From Cladocopium goreaui (Eukaryota > Sar > Dinophyceae > Suessiales > Symbiodiniaceae), in the NCBI GenBank assembly GCA_947184155.2, contig CAMXCT020005135.1, positions 355,657-419,656 of the forward strand: 64,000 nt of DNA. The letters run 5' to 3'. The notes under the pieces are model-generated. The model made no database searches. It worked only from the letters and a program-made list of their open reading frames with translations, and was not told the origin of the DNA. Shown here in pieces: positions 1 through 13,200 of this stretch. The position numbers were made by a program, and so were the translations under genes. The first letter of the stretch is position 1, and each line of letters starts with the position of its first letter.

Positions 1-2660
1 ATTCTGAAGGGGTTGTATCTCGCAGCAAGCGCTGCTGCACATTGGGAACCTCGTATTCAGCGCAAGTGCAAAGGGTGGCATTGCGTGATTGGTCCGCAGA
101 AGATACCAAGAAGCCAGTAATGTAGCAATGTAGAAGTGGAACTTAGATGTTCTTGTAGTTTTCACTTGCAACATGCGGAGCTGAGTGGAACTGCCACAAT
201 TGCAGCGGAGAGGCCAAGCCGTCAAACACACACGAGAGGCCCAAGGCGCACATGCCTTAGCACCCCTGGCGCATCTGGTATCTATCTTGGGTATCTACCT
301 TGGAGATCTTTGGAGTAGATTGCAAGATTGGAGGATTGTTTTTTTTTTTGCTGGTCCATTTTTTGTGGTGTTTACGATGCAAAATCCTCCATTGCTTGTT
401 CTCGATCAGCCTCTGCTATGCAGAAACCAAGCTACCCAGTGCCACTTGTGACGAAGTTGTGCTCACGCTGGCCTTTGGGCTGTAAGAAAAGAAGGCAGTT
501 CCAGCCTGGGTTGAAAACACATTGCTGCTGCCACTCACAGTACGGTACCACAAGAGATTATATATTGTATATAAATACATCATATATATATATATACGGT
601 ACTATTGGCTGTAGTATATATAATATATACATATCTATGATACGGTACCACAAGAGATTATACATATATACGGTACTCACAGTACATCCCCAAAGAAAAC
701 ATCAAGAGAATCTGGCCAGTGCAAAGCTGGCGGAGTCTGTTCGAAGCTTGAAAGCCTGTCATGCAAGCCTGGAGCCGCATGATTGTGACAGTCAGTTTCT
801 GTCAGGTATCGAAACAAATATTGATATGAAATAGTATAAATCAATACAAACCACAAGCTGGTATTGAGTTTGCCAGCTGAGATACACATAGCAGGATAGC
901 AGCAATATAGTCCACTGCCTGCGGGCGCGGTCATTGCAGAGTCTTCAACAGGGTTCTTTGCATGTCGTCTCCCCGAACATCATTGTTGGGGGGTAATCAG
1001 CATTTGATCATCGAAAAATGATCCTTCATCTCATCATCAAAACGTGGAAGTTTCAGAATTTAAATCCCCTACAGTACAATAATCTAGAATCAGAATTATT
1101 GATTGAATAGCTATTGTTGATTTATATTGTTTATCTCTCCACTAAATGCCCATTAAAAACGGGAACATAGAGACCCTGTAACCAACAGCTGTCCTGAAAG
1201 TACCTGGAGTTGCCCAGAAGCCCTGAGATCAACATCGTTGGCATCCTGAGACGAACAGTGGCGAAATGCCAACGTTGGAGTGCTTAACCAATAGTAGGCT
1301 TAACCAATAGGTATTTAACCAGACATTATTCTCTATGAATTTGGGTTTTAACGGACTTAAATTAAATGTTAAGACCCAAACTAGATGACGGTTTTGAGCG
1401 GAAAATTGGGATTTACACCAAATCTATCGCTCTTTTAATGATGATCAACCAATGTATTTGGGGGGCGCCCTATTTCTGGACAACCCCATAAGACATAGCA
1501 TACGGTCACCAGCACGGAAAGAACTTGTGTTTTTTCTTAAGACAAGCTCGGTCCAAGACGCTTGCTCGGTCTACGTGCCAAATGATTCGGATACATTCTA
1601 CTGCTTGTCTGCAGTGTTTTACATGACCTGTATCGATAAACATAGACTCATATCTGACATTTCATGATATAGTATCCATCTTTAGCCCGGCAATCAAGTG
1701 CAAACTATGCATGCCATTGTTCTCTTTAGATGGCTGCAGAATTATCACCAGAAAACTGACGATATCAAGCTTCAACTTGCTGGACTTGGCAACGATCTTC
1801 AAGGAAAACTCCACGTAGTGGGTCGAATATTGCGATAGGCTATTTGATAAGAACCTTAGTCTTTGCACCAATTCAACTCCTGACTTGGATTAAGGTTGTA
1901 GGAGATTTTTGCACCCAAGGTGACAAACACGTTGACAACCACGCCCATGAACAGAAATGGATCAGTCACAGGGTGTTAATTGAACCTTGGCGTTGATGCG
2001 CATGCTTGAAAGGATATGTCAGTCACCAAAGCAGTGCTAACAGATCCAAGTCACACCATTGCGGAGATGGCTACAAACCTCGGAAAATCGCGGGCGACCA
2101 TAATGGGAATGGCAAGCATGCAAATGTTGCCATTGGAAAAATGGCATGTCGATACAAAGAAAGATGCGCTAGCCGCACCTCTCTATGTCAAGATTGGGAT
2201 CACCCCCGGTCTTCAGAGAACTACTGTATCGTCCTTTTGGGGACTGCCATGACGACAGCATAGCTCCAAGTAGCGGCCACCAGCTTCGTTGTGAGAGAGC
2301 CGTAGAACGTCGCAGGAGTGGCACCAGAGCACAAAGTCCGAATTGCACGGCAACGCTCCACAGGGTGATGCCTGATATCCAGCATTTTCAGTTGATTTTC
2401 GTACCCCAAGAAATTGGAGGACTTCCCTGGGTGTTCGAATGCCATCTTAAATTCCTCGAGGTGCCCATGTAAGACAGTGAAGGTTAAAATCGGGAACTGG
2501 TTGTTGTGACACCAAATTTCACTTTCAGTATTTCTTCCATTCCTCTATTCTCACGCCTAGAGACCAAATCCCCCATGTTTAAGGTGACACGTATTTCTAC
2601 AACCTTGTAGACGTTGAGATTTTTGTTGTCACCGCACATGGATAGTATAGGTGGGGGGGT
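1..2660. other. No supported gene; AT-rich and weakly open DNA
   Basis: I see no convincing gene here. At 541-680 there is AT-rich sequence with two copies of a short unit reading acggtaccacaagagatta about 100 bp apart, joined by TATA runs. A minus-strand open segment at about 2,250-2,430 reads like an exon (it contains GYENQLKMLDIRHH) but no splice partner could be checked. The rest is unremarkable intergenic or intronic sequence. Confidence 0.5.
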
Positions 2661-2695
2661 ACGGGTGGAGTGGGGTACGCAGTGCTAATAACGCG

Positions 2696-2995
2696 TGCCA
2701 TGTACGCTTGCGGAACTACGCGTCAGTGCTACGTTGATGTAACGTTCTTGCACGCTTGCACATCTACGCAGTGCTACGTTGATGTAACGTTCTTGCACGC
2801 TTGCACATCTACGCAGTGCTACGTTGATGTAACGTTCTTGCACGCTTGCACATCTACGCAGTGCTACATTGATGTAACGTTCTTCCACGCTTGCGAAACT
2901 ACATCATGCTACGTTGATGTAACGTTCTTGCACGCTTGCGGAACTACGTCATGCTACGTTGATGTAAGTTTCTTGCACGCTTGCACTAAGACGAA
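2696..2995. repeat. 45-bp minisatellite, about 6.5 copies, open on both strands
   Basis: A 45-bp unit with the core ctacgttgatgtaacgttct repeats head to tail; the first copies are nearly identical and the later ones diverge. Because 45 is a multiple of three, the plus strand reads as a 15-residue repeat (CYVDVTFLHACTSTQ) and the minus strand is open too (units like RRCASVQERYINVAL). Openness on both strands argues that this is repeat arithmetic rather than a gene. Confidence 0.85.
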
Positions 2996-2999
2996 AGTT

Positions 3000-5900
3000 G
3001 CAGGAACCCAACAAATTGATCGTTGTTGGAACCACCTCAAAAATTTTTGCCCCAGTCAGATGAAGAACCGCACTGGCCCAACCATCAATGCTAGAATCTG
3101 GGATAGAATCTATCAGTGGATCTATCGTCACAACATGTCTAAGTGAGACATGACATGACGACCACATGCGAGATGGAAAAAAAAGGCTCTTGAAACTTTC
3201 GTCGTCTGATGTAGAAATTGGCCATTGAAAAAATGACAAAACGTGAGGCGTTTTGGCACATGGATGTCAAAAACACACGGTTGTGTAAATCCGTGTTACC
3301 ATGTTTAAGCGTTGCCAACTATTCCAGGGATTGCTTCCATCTCAAGCTGATGTTGTGAATCCTCAACTAAACCAACAACCCATTTTTCTGGTAATTCGTG
3401 TCCTTAGCTTCTCATGTACAAGGCATATCAACCATCCCCTGGCTTTAAAAACAACATCAATGGCCAGGTTGCACGATGCCAAGCCGAGCCACTCTTGGGA
3501 ACCCCTGGTATGGTCACCAGGGCTTCGTTCAACGCTTCAAAGGTCACATGACACGCGAAAAAACCAACCACCAACAGCCACAGCGGAGCCATGCAGAGCC
3601 ATGCGGAGCCATGCAGACCGCGGACTCAAGCCATACAGCAGAAGTACACCAGGTGGTTTTGTCATGGACGGCAGACACTTTTCCACACTCTGCCAATGCT
3701 TTGCCTCGTCCTGATCCCACGGCGGAAATATGCGGAAATTGTTGCGACACTCGAAATGCGAAATGGCGCAGCTCCCATCCCCTGGCCTGCTCACTGTCGG
3801 AGCTCCCCTGGAGGCTTCAGCACCGTGGACCAGGCGAACGTCAAACGAAGCTTGCCTGGAGACCTTTCCTACGTTTTCCTCCGTTTTTCTTCCAACAAGT
3901 CAAATGCTCATAGATGCACAGTAGGTGTCGTATCGTTTGTTGCCACTGGAGCGAGGATGAAGAATCATCAACAGGTTTTCCCAAGCGCAGGATTTCATCT
4001 GAAGTTTCATCCTTCGCTTGGCCTGCAACTGTTCTGCCCAGGGTCGCCAAGGCTCCAGCTGACCTGTCATCTGCAGAATTAAATCCTCATCAGAGGGTCG
4101 CTTTGGTCGCTTTATGCTGTGTTTGGATATCGTACAAATATGCTTTGCCTGGCTGTTCGGTTCCCATCTTTGGATATATTCTTGCTTCAATTTTCTCGGT
4201 CTGGGGATTTGGCTGCACTTACTTTGCCAACCTCCAGGATTGGAGAAGCAAAGCCAGCGAAAGGGTGCCTGAAAGATAGATCAAATGACCAGACCAACTT
4301 CAAAGGACGCGTGGTGACCAAGAACCACGAACCCAACATCCAAAACTGTGTCTGGTAAGAGAAGGATGTAAAAGACATCCTCCAACCTAAAAGCCTAGAA
4401 AATCTGGACCCGGAAAAGGATACTGATTCCACACAAACAGGCATATCCTGTGTACATGTGAATGCGGCGCACTCCCTCTCTGCAATTCTTCTCACATAAA
4501 AAAAATGGTAGAAAATGGAATGAACGATGTTTTCAAGAAATAGACGACTTGTATTACATAGCCCAATAAAATGCAATCGGAAGAACAAATAGTGGGATGG
4601 ACAATGCTAGGCTCACCAACAGGCCTGCATGGCAAGTAGACTCAAAAGGCATCGCCAAAGAACCTGCACGGATTGGAAAAGAATGTACCGGTTAAAGGTG
4701 GAAATTCTGCTGGGAGTTCTCCATGGCTTGATCCATATGATCCATACCCAAAACAAATCCGGAGTTCATTTCCACGAGAATTTGATGGCCTAGGAACCGA
4801 AGATGCTTTTTGTGGAAAGAAACACTTCCCAAAATGGCATGACAAATCTATGGATTTTATGGCCTCTGTTTTACAGCACTTCATGCCAAGTTGGGCCAAG
4901 GTGGTTCCTAGTTGCACTGATCCTTGGATGCAGAGTTGCTGTTCACTTCGTGGAAGATTGACTGTCTTGACCTTGCATCTAGCATTGTGAAGCATCGAAT
5001 CGAGTCACTCAACATCTGATAGGTTTTGCTTTGCCGTTGTAAATGATGTGTAGCAGTGCGCATGCTTGCACTGCTTGTGCTATCCTGCCAAAAAGCCAAA
5101 CCACCTCCAACTCTACAGTGTGACCATTGCCATGTTATCAGTCACATGCAAATGCAGTGACTCTGCAGTCAGGCCATTCAACGTTTCTGCTGCCTATGGT
5201 ACAAGGCGCTTTCTGGCTTAATTCCCTAACCTATCGAGCATGCTTTGTTGGTATCCCCATAAAACAGTACTGTACTGTTACACGTTTCTATTCAAGGTCC
5301 TGAAGCATTGCTAACATCACTGGTAACAAAACAGTCCAGGCAAGATCCAGGTCCAACATTGCGCACTTTTTGATCCGCAGGTCCCTATTCAGAAGCTCGG
5401 TGGGTACGGATCAAAATTGACCTCCAGGCTGTGATGGTGAGTGCAACAACCATGAAGATCCATAAAGTGGGTTGTGGGTCTTCAATTTCGATCCATACCC
5501 AGCCAATAGTCTGGTCGTTTCACCCGGCCCGTTGGAGTACGGGCTTCCTTGGGCTTGATGAACCGTTGACCAACTTGCAACTACTTCGTTAACACCGGGC
5601 CAGCCACACGGAGAGCTTTCAACACGAAACAGCCCTGCTAAGTTGGCCAAGCAGGCCAAGAAGAGTCAAAAGAAGCCCACAAAACACGAACATCTGTACC
5701 CAATGCCCCAACAGCTTCAAAGCTAGGAACACCTATCGGCCTATCGAGAATACTCACATGCTGGTGCGTCCTGCTTGGCCAAATTCCTCCGCAATTCAAA
5801 CAGCAAACTTACCAAGGGTCCCACCTGCAACTAAGATGCTGGCATAGAATGTGACAAGCGAACAGAGGAGATCTTTCAAAGGTTCGATTTCAATACAATT

Positions 5901-6200
5901 ACTCACTGCAATAGCAGGTGTTTCAGGTCTGCAAATGGATGGTAACCGATCCCTTCAGCACACTTGACTTACAGATACTTACAGTAGGTATTACAACAAG
6001 ACCTCATGGCCAGTTTCCGCTCCCAGTGCAGCGCAGATCTGGGGATTGGACCTGCTATCACAGTCATGCAGCGCTACATTTTAAGCGCTCAGCCATACTT
6101 GTCACGATACCTTCAGCGTTGACACATGCCATGCGCTGAAGAGTTTGTCTGTCAAAGCACCGTAGAGCAGAATCGAAGAGCATCATTTGATTATATTTGG
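3000..6200. other. No identified gene; one weak plus-strand open segment
   Basis: The best open stretch is on the plus strand at about 4,673-4,990. It has protein-like composition (WLDPYDPYPKQIRSS, KHFPKWHDKSMDF), but the complementary strand is open as well and no splice partner was found. A small AGCCATGC-type repeat lies near 3,590-3,615. Nothing else is supported. Confidence 0.3.
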
Positions 6201-7375
6201 AGTACTAGAAGCTACTAGCGTGCGCTTCAAAGTACGAGTACGACAGAATTAAAGATGAGACGCAAATTCCCAAGATAACTTGCGGTAACATGCATCGCAT
6301 TCCTGTGAACCAACTTGTGGCCGCATTGAAATAAAGGAATTTGAAGCAAGACCATGCGGCTGGCCCAATTACCTGTTGCAAGGGTGCCCTTTGCCCAGGA
6401 GCTTGATAATAGAAAGATGAGCACCCTGTCATCTTGTCACCAAACCCCATTGGGTGCCCCATCTTTGCAAGCATGGCATCTCTCTCACGTCCAAGGCGAT
6501 CAAACTCCTAGGCAAATCTGATCAGCAGTAAATGCCACTATGGAGGTTGGAACCATTGGAAATGGTATGAAATGGTACACCCACCAATAAGCCACCCCCC
6601 AAATTTTAGCAGCCATGAGCGGAATAAACCATCCTCAATTGAGTGGATTGTTTTAAGGACAGGGTTTGCCACATTACATAACTACAACCTTCGACAAAAG
6701 AAACGGCACCCTCCACATGAATATGCCATGCGCTGCCTCCAGTGGAGAAAGGGTGAGGTACCCAAAATCCGTCCAAGTCCACCCCAAGCTCCTCAAAGGC
6801 CCGTAAGGCTGCAAGGGCATTTTCTTGCTTGCGCCTTACCTGCCAGGCTGATCCTCAAGGCCTGAAACCTGAACATGACGCCAGCCAGGGGAATTCCCAA
6901 TGCAACCACCAAGAACATGTTTAAAAATGTTACCAAATGGGTGAAATGTGTGGGACATGTTCCAAATGGCATCTTGATTTCATGAAGGATAACCATCTTC
7001 ATTTTATGCCAAAATCATAGAAAACAACTCCGGAATTTCACAGGGCCTCCGGATCGTCCGCCTAGCATTGACATGCGAGGTCCAGAGCAGTAGTTCTTTC
7101 ATGACAACCTCTTTCGCAACCTCGTGTTTTTCCCACCTCCTTACAGGCAAAAATATGGTGGATGCTCACCCACTTCCTCTTGGGCATTGATGAAACGCCC
7201 AGCATCTCGCACCTCCTCATCCGTGTCCTTGGATCTGCCGTGTGCCAAGTTCACCCTCTGCTTCAAACCTGCTGGTCGGTTCATAGAAGTTTTCCTATTG
7301 AATTGATGCAGTGTCCTCATTAAAATCATTAAACCATTAAAACTAGTGAGAAAATTGTAAAAATATTTTTTCACA
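6200..7375 (-). other. Candidate exons of an unidentified membrane protein
   Basis: Three minus-strand open segments look exon-like. One at about 7,150-7,310 is hydrophilic (RSKDTDEEVRDAGRFINAQE) and is followed by a GTGGGT donor. One at about 6,840-6,960 contains a membrane-like stretch (NMFLVVALGIPLAGVMFRF) and ends before a GTAAGG donor. One at 6,205-6,474 has two hydrophobic stretches. They could be parts of one transporter-like gene. I could not confirm the phase between them and do not recognise the family. Confidence 0.3.
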
Positions 7376-7594
7376 ATCCACCCGGGATTTTAGGCACTCA
7401 GATGACCTGTATGACTTGCTTGGCCAAGGCGCTGAAAGGCTATCAAGTTGAACCACATCGGACTTGGTTCGAAGTGGCTCCGACCTCTGAATTAGAATCC
7501 GACGCAAAAATCTCCCGATGTTTCCAGGATGGTATTCCGATGCTCCGGCATGTGCCTGTGTGTACATGCATGCGTGTGCGTGTTTGTGCATGTG

Positions 7595-7655
7595 TTTATA
7601 CATATTGATATATATATATATATGTATGTATATGTGCGTGTGTGTGTGTGTGTCT
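7595..7655. repeat. TA and GT microsatellite
   Basis: A run of alternating TA (with TATG interruptions) passes into a GT run. The minus-strand segment just to its right (7,425-7,530) reads as a candidate exon; see the finding on its likeness to an exon near 18.5 kb. Confidence 0.85.
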
Positions 7656-7917
7656 GTTATCGAGAGAAGTTTAGAAGTCAAACTTCCGACAACATGGACA
7701 CTTGGAAAAGCAGAGGTGCGAAGAATCAGAGAAAGGGGAAGAAAGAGGATCAGAGAAGAGAAAGAGTCGGAAGAAAGAAGATGCAGGTTTCTCTAAAAAA
7801 AGTAGAAAAGTCGCCAAACACTGTGTTTTTCCAATGATTTGTGGCTCCAGAGGGTCGAAAAGTAGGCTCGCTAAAGCAGCGGGTGCGGAGCCAGCTGGCC
7901 AGATGAGAGATGAAAAA

Positions 7918-8160
7918 TCGCACGCCGTTGTGGCGCGAAGCACATTTCCAAGTCAAAATGCTGAAAACATCTCAACATCGGAGCACTTTTGGAAAATGCA
8001 ATCTGGGAAAAGTGCACGCCGTTGTGGCGCGAAGCACGTTTCCAAGTCAAAATGTGCAAAACACCAGCTTCGGAACAATTTAAGAAAGTGCGATGTTCAA
8101 AAGGTGCACGGCGTTGTGGCGCGAAGCGCGTTTGGAAGTGAAAATGCTAAAAACACCACA
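7918..8160. repeat. Three imperfect copies of a ~93-bp tandem repeat
   Basis: The core cgttgtggcgcgaagc recurs at about 7,925, 8,020 and 8,110. Each copy is followed by a version of ttccaagtcaaaatg, and the third copy is the most diverged. Plus-strand openness through the array (7,702-8,187, K/E/R-rich at its start) is probably incidental. Confidence 0.8.
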
Positions 8161-8394
8161 TGGACGTTAAAGCTTCATTTTGTGTGACAGGCGCAAGGGA
8201 TTCTGCGCCCTGCTAAAAGTGATTTTAAAAAAAAAAAACGTTAAGGTTTTGTAGCGGTTTCAACAACGTTGGCAGGCGTGAGACATTTGAAGAGGATCTG
8301 CAAAGATGCATGTCGCGTGGCAAGCGCACTACAAGAGACACATGAGTCAGACATGTTAGGTCATGTGTGGTCAGATGGACAACGACAATCATAA

Positions 8395-8460
8395 CAATCA
8401 CAACAACAACAACAACAATAATAACAATAACAATAATAGTAATAATAATAATACAGCACA
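8395..8460. repeat. CAA/TAA trinucleotide microsatellite
   Basis: CAA repeats grade into ATAATAATA repeats over roughly 65 bp. The low-complexity peptides on both strands here are not proteins. Confidence 0.9.
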
Positions 8461-8899
8461 AATACAAACCCAAATACAAATGCAGCTACAAATGCTATCT
8501 TTACCTCAATAATTCTGCAAAACCTTGGGCCCTTGGGGCATCGCCGATGTGCGAAGCCCTACAACAACCAGCCGGCTTCTCCGGCTGGCTTTCGTAGTAT
8601 TTGGAAAGACACAAACATAGGACAGAGGTAGTCGCTTGAGGTTGAGTTGGCCGCAGTCACTGACATACCCGATGCCGCCCCCATGCCTGAGCTCGCTGTT
8701 TCTATAGAGTGAGTTGGCAGATCTTGGCACATCTCGGCTATATCTACCACGGCTTGGCCGTGGAGAAAACGGTGGCAGCATCTCCCAACCCGAGATCCAA
8801 CTGCGTTGCGAAAATCTCTGGGGACCAAGATGTCACGGATGTAACGAATGTCACGGATGAGGGTCAAAAAAAACAGCTATGGAGGATGATCATGTCATC

Positions 8900-10160
8900 T
8901 CTGTTTGGGATATTCAGGGACCAAGTGCTAATCAGATTTATCCATATTTATCCCCCACTTCAACTGTGGCACATTGCCTAACAATATCACATCATTGCCA
9001 CTGTCTTGGGACTTCTGGAAATATAGTGTTCTTCCTGAGGTCCACCAAAGATCATCGTATGTTCAAAAAAAATTGACGCTTTCAAGCTCCACTACATGGA
9101 CAGCTGAACAGCTGTCGCTCAAAGGTTGCAGGGCACCCATGTTTGCACATGAAACAACAGCGACAATTTCAGGAATTGGTCATGGCTGTGGCCACGTGTT
9201 GATTCTCTGCAAGTTCAAAAATGTCCGTGATGCCTTTCACTCCTGGAAGGAATCTCTGATGGCTCCTTCCATGAGTTATATACGCTTTACAGTCATTCTC
9301 CGAAACAAACTCAAACCAAGCAATGGGTCCCAGGATCTTGGGAATCCATCTCTTTCTGTAGCGCATCTTGTGCCTGCGAAGTGTCAGGGGCCCTTCCCCA
9401 AAATGTTGCTGCACTGCAAGCTCTTTCAAATAGCTGGCATTTTTTGTCCTCACATCAACCTATTCCCGCATTGCTAGATTTCAACTGAGCCCACCTTCCG
9501 CTTCACATACCGTGCAAGGGAGTACTGCATCTCCTGCCGGTAGACAAAAATATTCAAGAACTAAAAATTATCAGTCAGCTTTTGCTTTTTTGATGCTAAT
9601 ATGCACTTCAAAGCTGCATCTGATTGCATCATTGTTTGTGTGTGCAGGTGCGCCAGTGGAAGCACGTGAGCAAATGCACCTGCCAACCCTTCCACACTGA
9701 GTAGCCAGCGAAAGCAATCCGTTCAGCCAGGATGGCAACCCCCATCCCACTCCTCAATGTGCTTCAGCTGATCTCGCAGTTTGGCCTCACTGGGGAAATG
9801 GAGGCACCCCACGTAGGAAGGTCATATACCGCCCTTTGCCATAAATTCATATATATATATAATTAATATAATAATATATAACATCTTCCTTGGGAGTATG
9901 GCCCCCCATACCCCTGAAATTGTTTATGATGGTTTGTGATTGGGTAAATGTGGTGTGCTTCACTACTCGTCTTGACATATATGCCTGTGACATGCATGGG
10001 CGTTTGCAGTAGCCAAGCCCTTTCCCGTTGCTCGCAAAGTGGTAGACTGCCTCGCTTCAGCGCCAGCTATGTGGATGGTGCGCAGCTTAGAGTACAAAGC
10101 TGGGTGTGGTTGGAATTACACCATCTACACCATCTACACCATCCATTTCCAGAGGTTGTC
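8900..10160 (-). other. Candidate exons downstream of the channel gene
   Basis: On the minus strand, exon-like segments follow the last assigned channel exon: about 9,735-9,800 (EAKLRDQLKHIEEW, helical and charged, after a CCCCAG acceptor), about 9,480-9,533 (EMQYSLARYVKRKVG, after a CGGCAG acceptor) and 9,169-9,453 (contains IAWFEFVSENDCKAYI). They may be the C-terminal exons of the channel or belong to a separate gene. Junction phases were not resolved. An AT run lies at 9,845-9,885. Confidence 0.3.
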
Positions 10161-10259
10161 TATCCTTCCAAGTCGCATTTTGCTGCGCCAGTGCGAAAAG
10201 ATCAACAGATCGGGCGGGGCCATGAAGTTGTATACATCGTTCAGTGAAATCTTTCAAAC
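10160..10259 (-). CDS. Channel exon: C-terminal tail after the EF-hands
   Basis: Acceptor CTCCAG|GT completes the second EF-hand. Reads LKDFTERCIQLHGPARSVDL, then FALAQQNATWK. The C-x-Q-L-x-G-x-A-x-S-V-D pattern is typical behind the EF pair in dinoflagellate channels. The exon end is approximate; a GA donor after the Trp-Lys codons is possible. Beyond it the frame runs into a GATGGTGTA repeat. Confidence 0.7.
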
Positions 10260-13200
10260 CTGGAGCCACTGCCATTGCCGGTCCTAAAGTCACCCCTGTC
10301 TAGTCATTCCTTCAAACTCCTGTCGTTCAAACCGGTCCTCATCTAGAAAGGGGGGAACATCTTGTAGATGCATGTTCACACCATCTATACTATCTATACT
10401 GTGCAAACCTTGCACATCTGTGCATGGTCTAAATCTCTGCATTCATCCGAAGAAAAGGCAGAGACCTCGAAATCCACTCAAATATGATCTATTTCCGTGG
10501 GGGTGGCGAAGTCTTCACCGATTTAGTACCTTGCAGCAAACCCACCGGAATGATCGGCCCGATTTTACTTCAATGAGAACAAATTCCGCCGTCAACCTGA
10601 AATCATCGGCCGTATCGCATTTGCCCAGCTCTGACTCAATCATGGTGGAAAGTCTGGCCAGATTGAATCTGTCCATTCCCAAAGGGTGAATTTGTGAAGG
10701 GGATGCGGTCAAACAAATCTTGAGAGACCGCAAAATGATTTCAATAATTTCATTCCTTTCAAAGTTTTTAAATATGTCTGACTGCACTGCATGTACTGCA
10801 GATCAAGACACTGATAACATTGTCACCATCTGCATCCAGACTCGCAAAGAGGGTCCACGCATCTGCTGCACCCATCTCAAGCGACTCAAAGAAAGCCCGA
10901 ACTGCTTCCTCAGTTGCGCTAAGTTCCGCAAAGTTGTCAGGGATTGATTCGAATTGGTGTCGGAATAGCCGGTAACAGATGGTAGCAGCCTTGAGGCGTG
11001 TCGTTTAGGTCAACTAAGGATCTGGACTCCAATGCAGCAGAGCCTCATCGTTAAAATGCTTCTCAAATTCTGCGATCGTGATCATTCCAAGCCCCAGATC
11101 GTCTATTCGGAAAAAGAGGTTGGAAACCAGCTCTTTGAAATCCTTCTTGGTTTGAAGCAGCGAATGGATGACCATCTCCTTAGCAGCAAATCAACGCCAT
11201 CAAAATCAACCAATTTTTCCACGACACAGGACAGGAAAGCAACAGTCAGGCCACTTACGACAAGATTCATGGTCTCGCTCGGCTGCTTTGATGGCTGAAT
11301 GACAGAACACGCCTCGGCTAAGGATGCAATGTGTGAACTTTGATCTGAACTGCCCCCAAATAGACAGCGCAGAGCGAGGGGGCAGCCACAGCAGCAGCCA
11401 CAGCAGCCCACCACGAAAGCACGCCATGAACACCGAGGGCAAAGGCCCAACGGGAACAAACGACTCCATGGTGTCGGGAGGCCAAGGCGCCCAGACCACA
11501 CCAAAGGTGCAAACAGCCCAGCGAAAAACCAACCAACACCGCAAAAAGGAAACCAAGGGGGCAAAGACCCAAACAAACCAAGCCAAACCCAGAGGGGAAG
11601 CCCAGGAAGACAAGGCAACCCCAAAGAGTGAGCAAGTGGGCAAGACCAATAAACCGGAAGTTGACTAGGACCATGATTCAAACAAGCACAAGTCATGGAT
11701 GGACAAGAGACCAAAGCGTCTCTTGCACATGAACCAACCAACCATGCACAGCATCAATGTCACAAACTTGATTTGTAACGACCCAACCACACCGAGAAGA
11801 CAAATACTCGGCAGGTTTAGGAATGTTAGAAGGGCGACGAGGACATGATCAAACGTGCCAAGTTCAGTGCAACCATCCCAAATGCACATGGTGGAAGGAC
11901 GATGAGGCATCCGACCACCAAGAGCAGCAGGAGAGAAAGTGGCACCACAAGCCAAGGTCCTGGCTTCCGCACAGGAAGCAGCAAACTTACGGGTAGCATG
12001 CCAGTCAATCCGACGAAAACATCATGAAAGCAGTCAAGCTGAGCATCCCGTCGCTCAGACGCCATGTGACGACGCAGGCACCAAGCAAGCCAAGCATCTC
12101 GAACAGCATGCTGACGCTGACCAATGTCACCAGCAGAAGAAAGATCCAAACGGCAGCCCGAATCAGAATGAGTCCACGTCCATTCAGCCGTCCGGTCCCA
12201 GCCATATGAGGCCAACCAAGAATCAAAGGCATGAGCGGGAGAGCCGCGACAGGTAGACCAAGTCAAGGCACGAGACCTTTGCAAGCGAGAAAAAATCCCC
12301 ACGAGTTGGGTGGCAAACAGAACATCAAGATGCATGCTGCATGCCCCCGCCAAGCAAGGCAGCACGCAACCAAACCGACGCAGCACGAATGCGACCACTT
12401 CCAACATGCACCAAACTCCACAACTTTTTAGACGAAGTCAACGGGGTGGCGCGAGCGATCCAACCATAGGCAACTTTAGCAACAGCAAATTGTCTACATG
12501 CACGCATGTAACTTTCAAAAGGAAGGCGAGCAAGCAAGCAAAGTAACGGTCTTACAACAAGGGTCGACTAAGGATGCAGAATTCAAATTGGAACAACGTC
12601 AAATTCGAAGGTCGCTGGGTTTGCTCAAATGATTCCATGGGATTTTTTATATTCCCTTATAAAGCCCTTACATAGGCCTTATTATCATATATATGTATAT
12701 ATATATTATATATATAATATGGTAGGTAGCTCCAATTTAGGTTCCTGAAATGGCCATTGAAATAACTGACCTCAAAGCTAGCGTGGTTAGGTACACAACA
12801 TCACCAAATGTGTGGTTCCTTAATGCCCACTTTCTGACCTCGTTTGCGCAGAAAACAACCTCTATTCAATAACTCTATTCTCTTGCGAAAGACGCTAAAA
12901 GCAATGCTTTGGCAATGCATCTCCTCTATGTAGTGCGTCTATGTATCCAAAACCAAGCGCTGTATCTTGTACTGCCTTTCATCCTCTCCTAATCTAGTAT
13001 ATACAATCCAACTCAAGGATCTCCACACGTTTTGCTATGAAGGGAGCATCTTGATTGCCACACCTCTCATGTCTTGAAACCCTCCTGGACTGCAGCTTTG
13101 CTTCCAGTCATGACGTTCAACACGGCGAAGCCTGGCCACAGAAATCCCCACGACGACATGATTTCAGCCAAGGTTGCCACAGACATGTTGTTTTCTCCTT

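Noticed and set aside
11324..12546. Plus-strand Lys/Gln/Thr-rich open frames
   Set aside because: They are the complement of a G/T-rich LINE tail and of LINE coding sequence read on the minus strand.
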